From Episyrphus balteatus (Eukaryota > Arthropoda > Insecta > Diptera > Syrphidae), in assembly GCF_945859705.1 (NCBI RefSeq), contig NC_079137.1:82791150-82855149 (forward strand): DNA of 64,000 nt. Direction: 5' to 3'. The notes beneath the pieces were generated by a model. That model made no database searches. It saw only the letters and a list, made by a program, of their open reading frames with translations, and was not told the DNA's origin. Shown here piece by piece: positions 10,221 to 20,413 of the stretch. How positions within the stretch are numbered: position 1 is the stretch's first letter; every line of letters starts with the position of its first letter. A program made the translations under genes and the position numbers.

Positions 10221-11039
10221 CCCAACTAACATTTCAGCTTCGGTTAAGGTATTACAAAAGCTACATTTCAGCTTCTTTTAAACTTTAGTAAGGTTGTTGG
10301 GCATGGAAAAAGGAGAACGTTATACAAGTTTTACCCTCTATAAGGATTTTAAACGAAGCTTTACCGAAGCTCTACCGAAGCTTTGAGATTTGACGGATCG
10401 CTTCGGAAGAGCTTGTATAGCTCTTTAATACATGTCTTATCGAAATTAAAAAAACAACTACAAAAACAAAAAAGAATTCTTTTTTAACTGGTTTTTATTT
10501 GATTTTAAATCATGAATTTTATCTTTTGACCTGAAATTATATATGTATATTATTCCATTAGTTTTTAGTATATCTATTGATAATAATTTTAAAAGTACAT
10601 AATTTTTTTTACCACACCCAGGAATCGAACTTCGTACCTACTTGGTGGCAGTCCGCCACTCAACCCACTCGGCCATCCCAGTATATTCATTAATGAAATC
10701 AAAAACTTAATCAGTTCAAATAGCAGAAATGTCAAGCTAAATTATTCAATGTCAAAACCAAAAAGTGTCCGAGCTAGATTATTCAATATTAAAACCAAAA
10801 ATCAAATACTAAACTTGGTAATTTCTGTAAAGCTTCTATAAATTCATTTAGCAGGCTTTTCCGAAAAGAATCTTTTTTTCCTTTAAGTTTCTTTAACAGT
10901 ATTTAAACAACTTATTAGAAGTTGTTAAACAAGTTCGAATTTCTATAAGCAATTAAATTCTGAAGCAAGCTCAATACAAGCTGTATAAAAAGTAGTACCT
11001 GCGAGATCTCAATTTATAGAAGCTGTTGTGCTAGTTGGG
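10221..11039. mobile_element. Inverted-repeat element, CCCAACTA family, with internal tRNA-like segment
   Basis: Left end CCCAACTAACATTTCAGCTT and right end (reversed) CCCAACTAGCACAACAGCTT form the terminal inverted repeats. The same CCCAACTAACA end occurs on the smaller element at 20953-21101. The body repeats 'aagctTTA/AAGCTT' motifs. A tRNA-like stretch lies inside at 10611-10683. No transposase. The left end directly follows AAGCCTGG, which resembles the end of the TTAA hairpins. Confidence 0.6.
10611..10683 (-). pseudogene. tRNA-derived sequence (A box and B box) inside a transposon
   Basis: On the minus strand the segment reads ...GATGGCCGAGTGGGTTGAG... and ...GAAGTTCGATTCCTGGGTG. These are good matches to the Pol III A box (TGGCCGAGTGG) and B box (GTTCGATTCC), with D-arm-like spacing and Ser/Leu-like character. 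I cannot fold a complete cloverleaf with paired acceptor ends, so I treat it as a tRNA relic or SINE-type promoter rather than a working tRNA. Confidence 0.55.
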
Positions 11040-11040
11040 G

Positions 11041-11128
11041 GGTACGCTGCTCGCGCTAAATTTTAGCCGAGATAAAATTCCCATAAGCCTGGTACGCTGT
11101 ATGGGAGCTAAAATTTAGCGCGAGCTGC
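11041..11128. mobile_element. Rearranged copy of the GGTACGCTGCTCGCGC hairpin
   Basis: Arms GGTACGCTGCTCGCGCTAAA and TTTAGCGCGAGCTGCG are inverted, as in the intact copies at 11621 and 58849. The centre is replaced by AAGCCTGGTACGCTG, a terminal motif of the same family, so this copy is deleted or inserted into. It abuts the right end of the CCCAACTA element. Confidence 0.65.
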
Positions 11129-11620
11129 GTAATGGCTAAAACAGATATGCGGCACATCTGCAGGCATCGCTGCTTGCAGCGCTGCACCCAAAATACATGT
11201 GCATCACTTTTTAAATTATTGATGCCGATTTCTGTCAAAAAGAATTGATAACCTTGATATTTTTTATAATTTTCTTTTTATAAGAAAACGATAAAAATGC
11301 GGTTAAAATGGAAGAAATAATTGAATTTATAAAACAAAACAAGATGGTTAAGTTTATTTTTATGAATTCAATTAGTTCTTCCATTTTAAGAAAATCAAAA
11401 CGAACGTTATTTGAATTTTTGAATGAAAGATTGTGTTAACTGCCAATATCAGTAATGCCAAATAGCAAGTATTTTGTATTTTTGTTGAAACTTGGCATGG
11501 AATTTAGAAATAGAGACATGATGCAGCTCTGCGCTGCATGCAGATTTTTCTCCCATAAGAGCCCGTGTTATTTTATTTTGCTGCAGGGAAAAAACTGCAC
11601 GTCTGTTTTGACCATATAAA

Positions 11621-11768
11621 GCCTGGTACGCTGCTCGCGCTAAATTTTAGCTCCCATACAAATTATCGAAAATTTTTAGCCGAGATAAAATGGATCCCAT
11701 ACAAGTTATCGATAACTTGTATGGGAATTTTATCTCAGCTAAAATTTAGCGCGAGCAGCGTACCGGGC
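11621..11768. mobile_element. 148-bp TTAA-type hairpin MITE, copy 1
   Basis: Self-complementary along nearly its whole length, starting GCCTGGTACGCTGCTCGCGC, with a central ...GTTATCGATAAC... palindrome. TTAA follows the right end (11769-11772); the left flank reads ATAA/TAAA. Its reverse complement matches the copy at 58849-58997 at all but about two terminal bases, implying recent mobility. Confidence 0.8.
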
Positions 11769-11772
11769 TTAA

Positions 11773-12042
11773 GGCTTCAATAATCATTTTTTTATTGAAA
11801 AGAACTGATTACTAGGCTTTTAAAAAACACAATTTTCAATTGATCATTTTTAGTGAATGCATTCATAAAAAAAAAAATAAAAGTTCACTGAATTTGTTCA
11901 CTTTTTTTTGACACATTTGACACTTGACAGTTTCAGCTGAATTTCTAGTTATGTACTTGCTTCTCCTCCAGCTGTTTTAACATAAATAAATTGAAAATTA
12001 TCTTAAAAAAATATTAATTTACTTGTTTTTTTGCAATAAAAT
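11773..12042. other. ste14 upstream region
   Basis: Short intergenic stretch containing the ste14 5' UTR and promoter. No motif clear enough to name. Confidence 0.35.
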
Positions 12043-14971
12043 ATGCTTTGCCATGAAGGTAGATTAAGTTTGTACTGCTTTTTTGGCACAGCAGGAATCA
12101 TTCTAACATTATGTGTGCCACATTTTGTGTTGGATATTGTGCCAAACGTTTGGGGCGCCGCTTTGTGGGGCCCTTTTCTATATTATGCTTTAATCAATAT
12201 GATTTTAAGATTTTCACTTAAAAACAATGATTATCAGGTAAGAAAATCTATAGAGAATAAAAATGATTTATAACCAAAATGGGAAATGTCTTCCTGACCA
12301 AAAGAACTTCCGTGTTTCATGATGAATCTTTACAATGAATCATAATTTTGATCCTTTATTACAGTAAAACCCGCTTAAGAGAAACTCGCTTATCTGAAAC
12401 ACTTCTAATCCCCAAATATTTAGTCCAGTGCATTTATGATGTTCATATATGGGTGACCCATCAGTTTATACCCCCCCTTCCCCCCCCCCAAATTTTGTTT
12501 GCTCATTCGATAGAGCATTGGCTGAATTGGCTTGATTGCGAAAACACTCGTAAAATTCGCCTTTCGGCCGCCATCTTGGATTTCAGTTTTTATTAAATAT
12601 CTCGATTTCTATCTATCCTACATAAAAGTTGTGTACACAAAAAATGTAGAAAATTAAATTTCGCGTCTTTTATGTTAAGAACACTTTTTTGATATTCTGA
12701 TTATTAAAAAAGTTACAAGCCAAAAAAACGAAAAAAATGACAATTTTAAAGTTTTGAGTACTTTTTATCAAAATTATGAAAAAACCTTCCGAAAAAAGAT
12801 TGTTCACCTAAAAATTCTCTACAACTCTGTATAACTCAATAACTATTGTATCTATAGCAATATAAAAAAAAAGTTGTATAGCAGATTTGTAGAGAGGGAT
12901 CGGGTCAAAATTCTGACTTCAAAATTCTGCTTTTCAAAATTCTGCTTTTTCAGCGAAAATTCTGTTTTTCAAAATTCTGCTTTTTTTCTATTCTGTTTTT
13001 CAAAATTCTGCCAGCATTATATTTGAACAAAAAAATTCTGCTAATTCTGTTTTTTTTTTATAGCATATGCGCTGGCTAAAAAAAAATACACCTCATTAAT
13101 GTAATTCAACATTGGTACTTTCCTAATTTTTTTTATTTAAGTGTCGCAAATATTTTTTGAAATGCATATACCGACTTTCTTTCAAATAAAATATGTATAC
13201 TAATTGGAATAGATGTTTTATATTCCTTTTCTTATTCAAATTTTTGAATATTCATCTTTATTTGATAAATTAATAAATTTTTAGTTATTTTCGGAAATGT
13301 TTAATATTAAAAACCTTTTCTTAATATTTTCAAATTTATTCATTTATAAAACAAAAATTAATTCGCATTTAAAAAACGACAAATTATGTAGGTAAGTAAT
13401 CAAATAAGCAGATAATTTTTCAAAAAGATGATTTTACAGAATTCTGCAAAAAATTAAAAAAGGGTTTGGAAAATGTTAAAAAGCGCGCGCTTTTTAACAT
13501 TTTCCAAACCCTTTTTTAATTTTTTGCAGAATTATGAAAAGCAGAATTGTGAAAAACAGAATTTTGAAAAAAAGAATTTTGAAAAGCAGAATTTTGAAAG
13601 CAGAATTTTGTAAAGCAGAATTTTGAAAGCAGAATTTTGACAAAAGAATTTTGACCCCGGCAGAATTTTGACCCCAACCCTTGTAGAGAATTTTAAGATG
13701 AACAATCTTTTCTCGCAAGGTTTTTTCATAATTTTGATAAAAAGTGCTCAAAACTTTAAAGTTGTCTTTTTTTAGTTTTTTTTTGAATTTTTTGGCTTGT
13801 AATTTTTTTAATAATCAGAATATCAAAAAAGTGTTCTTAACATAAAAGACGCGAAATTTAATTTTCTACATTTTTTGTGTACACAACTTTTATGTGGGAT
13901 AAATAGAAATCGAGATATCTAATAAAAACATAAATCCAAGATGGCGGCCGAAAGGTGAATTTCACGAGTGTGAAAAATCAGGGTAATGATATTCAGCCAA
14001 TGCTCTATCGAATGAGCAAAAAAAAATTGATGGGTCAAATTATAAATGCACTGAACTAATTGTATTTCACTTAAGCGGGGTTCATTTAAGTGAAAACCTC
14101 GTGAAAGAGAGACTGTAACATTTTACCATTTCTCTTAAGCGGGTCTTACTGTAATAAGCTTTTAAAAATTTCAGATCGCCATTAGAGCTTCCTTGTTGGG
14201 CTTTGTATCTTCAGTCAGTGCTCTCCTCATCATCTTTGCCCCTGGCTCTTGGAAGCAATTTGGAGTGTATGGATTTTTCTTATCATTCTTCCACTACTCG
14301 GAGTTTTTGGCCATTGCTTGGTCAAACCCATCAAGTCTTTCCATCGATTCATTTATTCTCAATCATTCTCTGCACTATGCGATTGCTGCAACAATGAGCT
14401 GGACAGAATTCGTCCTGGAAACCTTGTTTCTGCCTGATTTCAAATCAACATACTCAATTTGGGTGATTGGGGTGGCGCTTTGTCTGTTTGGAGAAATAAT
14501 GAGGAAATCAGCCATGATAACAGCCATGTCCAATTTCAATCATCTCGTTAGTATTTTTTCTTGTCATTTAATCGAAATTAAATTTAATTGTTAACTGTTT
14601 AAGGTCCAATATGTAAAAGCTAAAGATCATCAACTTGTAACACACGGTGTGTACGCTTATGTAAGGCATCCGTCGTATGTTGGTTGGTTTTGGTGGTCCA
14701 TTGGCACTCAAGTAAGTATCTAGCATATAAAAAGCTATTTGAATTATGTATTTTTAACTTTTTTTATTTTCTTTTTTTAAAGATTATTCTGTTGAATCCA
14801 ATTTGCATTTGTCTCTATACAATTGTTAGTTGGAAATTCTTCAAAGACAGGATATTTGTGGAAGAGATAACATTACTTAACTTCTTTGGCGTCCAGTATT
14901 ATGATTATCAGCAGAAAGTGCCTGCTGGATTACCATTTATTAAAGGCTATGAAATTAATAAGAGCCAATAA
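12043..14971 (+). CDS. ste14: Protein-S-isoprenylcysteine O-methyltransferase (ICMT, ste14)
   Basis: Integral ER-membrane enzyme that methylates the prenylated C-terminal cysteine of CAAX proteins (Ras, Rho, lamins) using S-adenosylmethionine. Exons: 12043-12237, 14175-14546, 14604-14711 and 14783-14971, all joined in phase 0, giving 287 residues (human ICMT is 284). The first two exons encode hydrophobic membrane helices (for example ILTLCVPHFVLDI, ALLIIFAPGSW, FFLSFFHYSEF). Exon 3 carries the catalytic-family motif KDHQLVTHGVYAYVRHPSYV followed by GWFWWSIGTQ. Exon 4 ends with RIFVEEITLLNFFG...YDYQQKVPAGLPFIKGYE, the conserved RxxxEE.L.xxFGxxYxxY tail. Intron 1 (12238-14174) is almost filled by a nested fold-back transposon. 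Poly(A) signal AATAAA at 15162-15167. Confidence 0.94.
12896..13680. mobile_element. Foldback (FB)-like element with tandem-repeat arms and 9-bp target duplication
   Basis: Flanked by the direct repeat TTGTAGAGA (12887-12895 and 13681-13689). Ends GGGATCGGGTCAAAATTCTG and, reversed, GGGTTGGGGTCAAAATTCTG. Both arms are built of short tandem units of the type CAAAATTCTGCTTTT. Tandem-repeat inverted arms plus a 9-bp duplication are the hallmarks of Drosophila Foldback elements, which use a Mutator-type (NOF) transposase. None is encoded here. It is inserted near the loop of the pogo-like fold-back. Confidence 0.75.
13440..13533. repeat. Perfect 94-bp palindrome without spacer
   Basis: Two 47-bp arms are exact reverse complements meeting at GCGC|GCGC (13483-13490). 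It lies inside the Foldback-like element. The arms contain the AATTCTGC unit of the element's own repeats at their outer ends. Confidence 0.9.
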
Positions 14972-16683
14972 GAGTTTGTGTAGTTTGCCAAAATTGTAAA
15001 TAATGCAAATGTAAATTTTACTTAATATCAAGAGTGTGTATAGATAGAAAAAAAGATTTAACTTAAGAAGCCCGTGCTAACTTCTATTTAACAATTAAAG
15101 TAGAATCTATATTATGTATATTTGTATTTCCTTCAAAGTAGATTAATTTAAAATTAAAATCAATAAAATTAAAACTAAACAAGTGTGCTTTTATTATTCG
15201 CAAGAGGACAACGGTTGCCGTTTCGGTAGGATTCTAAAAAAAACTTGGTAAGTTTTTGGTCAACTTTAGAAACAATTTACTTAAACTGCGATACTGGAGT
15301 AAACGTTAACCACGACAAAAAGCGGTTACGTAAAACGAGAAAGTTGTAAAGCCAAACAAAATCGAAAAAAAATATTTTTTTGAGGTACATAATCTTAACA
15401 AAAACCAAACGATAGGCTAATGGCAGTCGTAAAGATTAACGAGTATCGTTAAAGTAAACCGATTATCGTAATACTTAATCGCATTTGAACGAGAACGAAG
15501 TAGTTTCAACGATAAGATTACAAAATAGGGCCCCTGGATTTGTAAAAAAAAATCGAACTGGAGATAACAATCAGACATGACAAGAGAATGCAAAAAATTG
15601 GTCCTCCAATTCTGTTTGTTTGTCTATCTGTCTGGAATTTTTTTTAAGTTCTTGCTGAGTTTTGTAGAACAGAATTATGACAATTTTTTTTGAGGCATCA
15701 ACAAGTACCTTTATGATTTTTTTGCAAGTTATACAACATAATTTAAAAATAATTCAAAAAAGCATAGCCATGGCCTATTTTCTTTGTTTGAAGTTTTTTA
15801 ACTTTTTTTTTTCTTAAATTTAAATTGTAGAAAACTTAAGTAAAAAGATTTAACATTTTGAGCAACTTGAACTGCATGGTCTTGGCCATCCCATCAGCAC
15901 ACACATAATTATGTAACTTGTATGAGAGGCAAGTGATTCATATCAATTTTACAGGTCCATTTATGGTGATAATAAATACGTTTATTTGCCCGGCATGTAT
16001 TCACCCCGATTGCGAGAAAAAGTGCAGATTTTAAAATTTTTCAAAGTGCAGAGTTTTTAATTATGGTGCTAACAATCGATGTAAGCATTACATTCGATCT
16101 TCCATTCCTGATACCAAACGTATCGTCTAAGAAAATTTAAATGGAACCAGCTGCCCACAATATACACTCAAGAAAATTAAGTTCGGTGATAAGAAGAAAC
16201 CATTTGAGATCTCGTAAAATTTAACTATAAAAAATAACTTGTGTTGTTTTGAACTCATAATCTGAAATCAATTCATATTTCATACCTATCAAAAACAAAG
16301 AGAAGTAGTTTTGAATAAAACAAATTCTTAGCTAAAAATAGTAAATTTTAAAATTAAAAGTGTTTTGGGTCACCATGGTGTATACGTACTATATTTTTAA
16401 TTCTTTCTTTTATTAAAACACATACAAATCGTGCTTTGCAATTATTCTGAAACCATAATATTGATGTAAATTCTTGGAAAATTACTATTTTTTATATTCA
16501 CACTGATTAGATATTTTGTTTATACTACGTAACCATGCACGCTTGGTTATTGTAACCATGATAAATATTTACTTAAATTAAACACATATCCATATTCTTG
16601 CAATTTTTTTTTTTCAAAACAAGCGATATTAAATTAAAAAGTTTAATTAGACAACAATTGATATGATTTAAAAAGTTTAAATT
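14972..16683. other. 3' UTR of ste14 and intergenic DNA
   Basis: AATAAA at 15162-15167. The stretch around 15200-15535 (ending TAGGGCCCCTGG) looks repeat-like but I found no partner end. A copy of the dispersed GTCACNGTGG motif lies at 16367-16388. No gene recognised. Confidence 0.4.
16367..16388 (+). repeat. Dispersed motif GTCACNGTGGNGTATNCG, copy 2
   Basis: Reads GGGTCACCATGGTGTATACG; one mismatch in the core relative to the other copies. Confidence 0.6.
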
Positions 16684-18709
16684 ATGCCTGAACAAACAGA
16701 ACTCGATCTACTTGCAGCTGCTGAGTATGCACGTCTACAAAAACAAGTCTGTTTTTACATTTTAAATACAAATCGAAAAATATTTATGAATTAAATGAAA
16801 ATTTTACAGTTAAGAACTCTTCAATTGGTGTTAAGAAAACTTCTAGATGACAAAGCAAAACAACTCAAGAAACAAAATCGAATGATTTCTGTTCTTCAAC
16901 AGGAGCATCAAGATTTACTGGTTCAGATAAATTGCCTTGAGAGTGGAAGCCATGCTAGAAAAAAATCAATAGTCTTTGAAAACAATTACCATAGAATACT
17001 GTTTTGACCTACAAATGTTTATTTTTTATTTTTCAGGCTGAGAAAAAACTAGTCAGGATACAAGAGCAATTTGTTGATCAGAAAAAAACTCTTGAAACCG
17101 AAAAAACAAGCTTGTGGGAACTTGAGGGTCATATTAGAAAGGTTTTATGAATTATTATGTATATTTATTTACATACATATCCTTTTCAAATATTTAAACC
17201 AAATCTTTAGATTGAGAAAGAGATTGAATCATTACGGAGAATTGAAGTTCCAGATAGTTGCTACAAAGAAGCAATAACTAAGGTGCAAAAGAGTGTAGTC
17301 AAGCTTGAAAATCGTCTAGATGTTGTTAATAAGAAATACAGTGATGCCTTGACAGAAAACTCTAAACTAAGAGACTCTATAGATCACATGCTTCAGGATA
17401 GGTATAATTAAAAATAACAATGTTTTTTGTATTTTAATGTTTAGTGTTATGAATGCACTAATTACTCTATCTAAAGAAAGCTTTTATGCAAGGCTTTTTA
17501 GTTTTTATTTATATTACTCTCGTATCTGATATTGTTTTACAAAGATCATGTCCTAAAACGTTAAAATATTGAAACCACAAAGTAGTTGAATATTCATTAA
17601 AATAAAAACCAATTCTAGAACGAGCTTTAATGAAATGTGGCAATCAATGGTGGAGCAATTTAACGAGGGCAAAAAATACATAATGGAGCTGATTGATCAA
17701 TCAACTCTTGCATTTGACCAACGCGAGGAGTTAAGTACCAAGTTGCAATCACTTAAAGATCGAAATGAAAATGACAAACTCATGCATATTCAGGTTAGGA
17801 AGAATATTGTCCACAGTAGTTTTTGAATTGTATGTTTGAAAAATAATTTTTAAATAAAACAGGAAATGCGTGAAATGCAACGTCGATTAGAACATGATGC
17901 TAAGCTTCAACAATTTTTCGATGTAAAAGGACAAAGAAGATCGAATCCTGAATTGGAACAAAGAGAGTTTGATAAGAAGCAACAACAAAAGGAAGACTTT
18001 GAACAACAACTCTCCGAATACAATGGCATTATTCAAGAAATAAAAGTAAAATCTAATAAGTTTTTTGACTTTTTTCAAATACTCATTTATCGTTTTCATT
18101 TACAAACCTACAATAGCGTCTTTATCAAGAAGAAGACACCAACTGCTTGGCAGCACAGTTCAAAAGACAAGAAGAAGAAAATTTTGCACTATTCAGTTAT
18201 GTCAACGAATTAAGTCATGAAGTTGAAATGTTGAATGATTCTACTCAGGAGCTTAATGATGAAATAGGTAAGATGCATTTAAAATAACGAAGCATAGTTT
18301 ATAAAACTGCTTTATTCTAGAACGACAAAAAGCTGATCAAGCTGAAAAAGAGTTCAAACAAAAAACTGAAGACATTGATTATCTAACAAGTCAACATCTT
18401 ATCATTCAAAGTTCTACCGAAGATTCGGTTAAAAGTAAAAAATTGGTTGAAGTGCAACTAAGCAAGTTATTGAGTGGAATAGAGATTATCTACAGCTTAA
18501 TTCATTGCGATAATTCACCAATTCTAAATGTACTTAGTGCTAAAACAGCCTTGAGTGTTCATAATGTAAAATTGATATTAGGAGTTGTGGAACGACGAAT
18601 TAATTTAATCATTAGTGAAAATGTTGAAGATTTATCTTCGAAAATTCTTGCTAAAAAAGATCGTGTTCCTAAATTCAATATAAAGGAAACTTCCAAAATG
18701 AAGAATTAA
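16684..18709 (+). CDS. Outer dynein arm docking complex coiled-coil protein (CCDC63/CCDC114, DC2 family)
   Basis: Axonemal coiled-coil protein of the type that anchors outer dynein arms to doublet microtubules in cilia and sperm flagella. Modelled exons: 16684-16746, 16810-16971, 17037-17141, 17211-17401, 17619-17793, 17863-18045, 18117-18267 and 18321-18709, with all phases agreeing, giving about 472 residues of mostly coiled coil. Family features: the N-terminal LLAAAEYARLQKQLRTLQ (LAELQRQ-like), the KLENRLDVVNKKYSDALTEN segment, FNEGKKYIMELIDQSTLAFD, and RQEEENFALFSYVNELSHEV, very like the conserved 'NFALFNYVNELN' block. Drosophila relatives include the testis protein wampa and CG14905; I cannot decide the orthologue. 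The first two introns would use weak donors (GTCTGT, GTCTTT), so those junctions are less certain. It converges with BicDR. Poly(A) signal near 18791. Confidence 0.75.
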
Positions 18710-20413
18710 CTGATAAATTTACTTTTTTTTTTTAAGAACTATAGTATATTTTAACTGTAATCAAGTATCAGAGTTTTACGTTTATTTCAAAATAAATAAA
18801 AAGATTTTCAAAGAATTAAATAAATTTTATTTTCAAATGAAATATAAAACAAGAATGAAGAAAATTGATTCGAATAATATACATATGTATGAGAAAGAGG
18901 CTTCTTAAGAAAAACTTCAACAATTTTTCCTATTGGTAAGTTTTCTTGTTATATTTTTCATTTTTGAATGCATCTCGTAAAAAGTGATATCTTATATCCG
19001 AATACGTGGATATGATTGTCGATTAACATAGTTTACCTTAAATAATTTAAATAATTTGTCTTCGTACCAAAGTTCCCCGATGAATTCCTGTAAGAAAAAC
19101 TGCTTCACTGCTTTTTGCTAGCAGCTAGCATGCATAACTTATTGCCTGTTCTTTCATTCTGAGACTCTAGTAATACCTCTTCCATTGAGTTATTAATCCT
19201 GCATATAACAACTATAAAACAATTTCTCAATTGTAAACTGCGTTTACCTGTCTATTTTTTTTGAAGTGAAAACTACTGTTGCCGATGACCACCCACCAGC
19301 GTAGGAAGTTGGCTTTAAAAAATTCTTACTTTTATTTGTAGGCATGGTAGAAATATGATTGATACGTCATATAAAAATTGAAATAATAAGCTTTCAGATG
19401 ATATAAAATTTATTATAGTTTATCATTTTAAAAAATTATTAAATGGTGTTAGAAGAGAAAAAAGATTGATTTTTTTTTTGCTTTTTTGATAAAAAGTGAT
19501 TGGGTTCAAAAAAATCTAGCTCTTTTTGTAGATGTTGTATTGACATGGTCGATAAAAATATTTTGAGCTGAAACAATAAAAAAGGAAAGAGGAACTTTTT
19601 TTACAAAAAAGAAAAAAAATATTTAAAAATCTTCTTCGTCAAACGAGTGAAAATAAACTTAAGCGTTTTCTCAAGCTTTGAATTATTAGTGCGAACTGAG
19701 GAATTCCTCAAGTAAAAATGTTTTATCAGACTTTCACTTATGAAAAATCTCCACTTAATTCTTAAGATAATTCTTGACTTGAAATTTAATTTGAGTAGTC
19801 CTATAACCTTGACTTTAGTTTGATTCAATTCATTCAAATCAAACTAAACAATATAATAATACGTTTCTCAGATATAAGCAAACCTACAAAATTGCTGCAA
19901 TTTTGTTTAGTGGTATCCAAATCTGAAATAGAATCTTTTGAAATCAAATGCAACTTTTTTACTTCAAAACCAAAGCGATCGATGTTTATGAAAGTGAGTG
20001 TATTTTTTAATACAATAAGATAAAAATAAAAACAACATTATATGAAGTGAGTTTTCGATGTTAAACATTTATTTATTCAATTTTAAATTGTTTTACAATT
20101 AAATATATTGATCTCTTTTGTTTTTTTTTTAATAAGGCAAGTTGTGAAAGATTTATACAACTACACACATTTTTTTTTTAATTTTGTCATAAATAATAAC
20201 TATATTCATACTACATACAATTTTTTTGTTTTTTTTTTTTAAATATTAATTAAAATCTTAATAAAATTCATTTTAAAAGAGATACAGATTTTGCTCTTGA
20301 TACAAAAAAAAAAATAATAATAAAAAATATCAGATACAAAAAGAAAGCTATTTGTGGTTCAAGTTTACTTTTTTTATAATAATTTTAAATGCAATAAGTC
20401 GCTTTTACTGAAG
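18710..20413. other. Convergent 3' region between docking protein gene and BicDR
   Basis: AATAAA on the plus strand at 18791-18796. The complementary signal for BicDR is near 20068-20073. AT-rich and without recognisable genes; the small open frames here have no similarity I can support. Confidence 0.45.

Larger units (their letters stand above)
12362..14151. mobile_element. Pogo/Tigger-like fold-back transposon in ste14 intron 1
   Basis: Ends CAGTAAAACCCGCTTAAGAG (left) and its near complement ...CTTAAGCGGGTCTTACTG (right), with TA on both sides (12360-12361 and 14152-14153). CAGTA ends plus TA targets are typical of the pogo branch of Tc1/mariner. The inverted arms extend about 500 bp on each side (12362 to about 12886, and about 13690 to 14151), for example ATAGAGCATTGGCTGAAT mirrored by ATTCAGCCAATGCTCTAT. 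There is no coding capacity. The centre is split by a second transposon (12896-13680). Confidence 0.8.

Noticed and set aside
13494..13751. Overlapping minus-strand frames with repetitive Ser/Phe/Lys composition
   Set aside because: They are the AAAATTCTGC tandem units of the Foldback-like element read in different frames.
15200..15540. Possible MITE ending TAGGGCCCCTGG
   Set aside because: I could not find the matching inverted left end or a target duplication.
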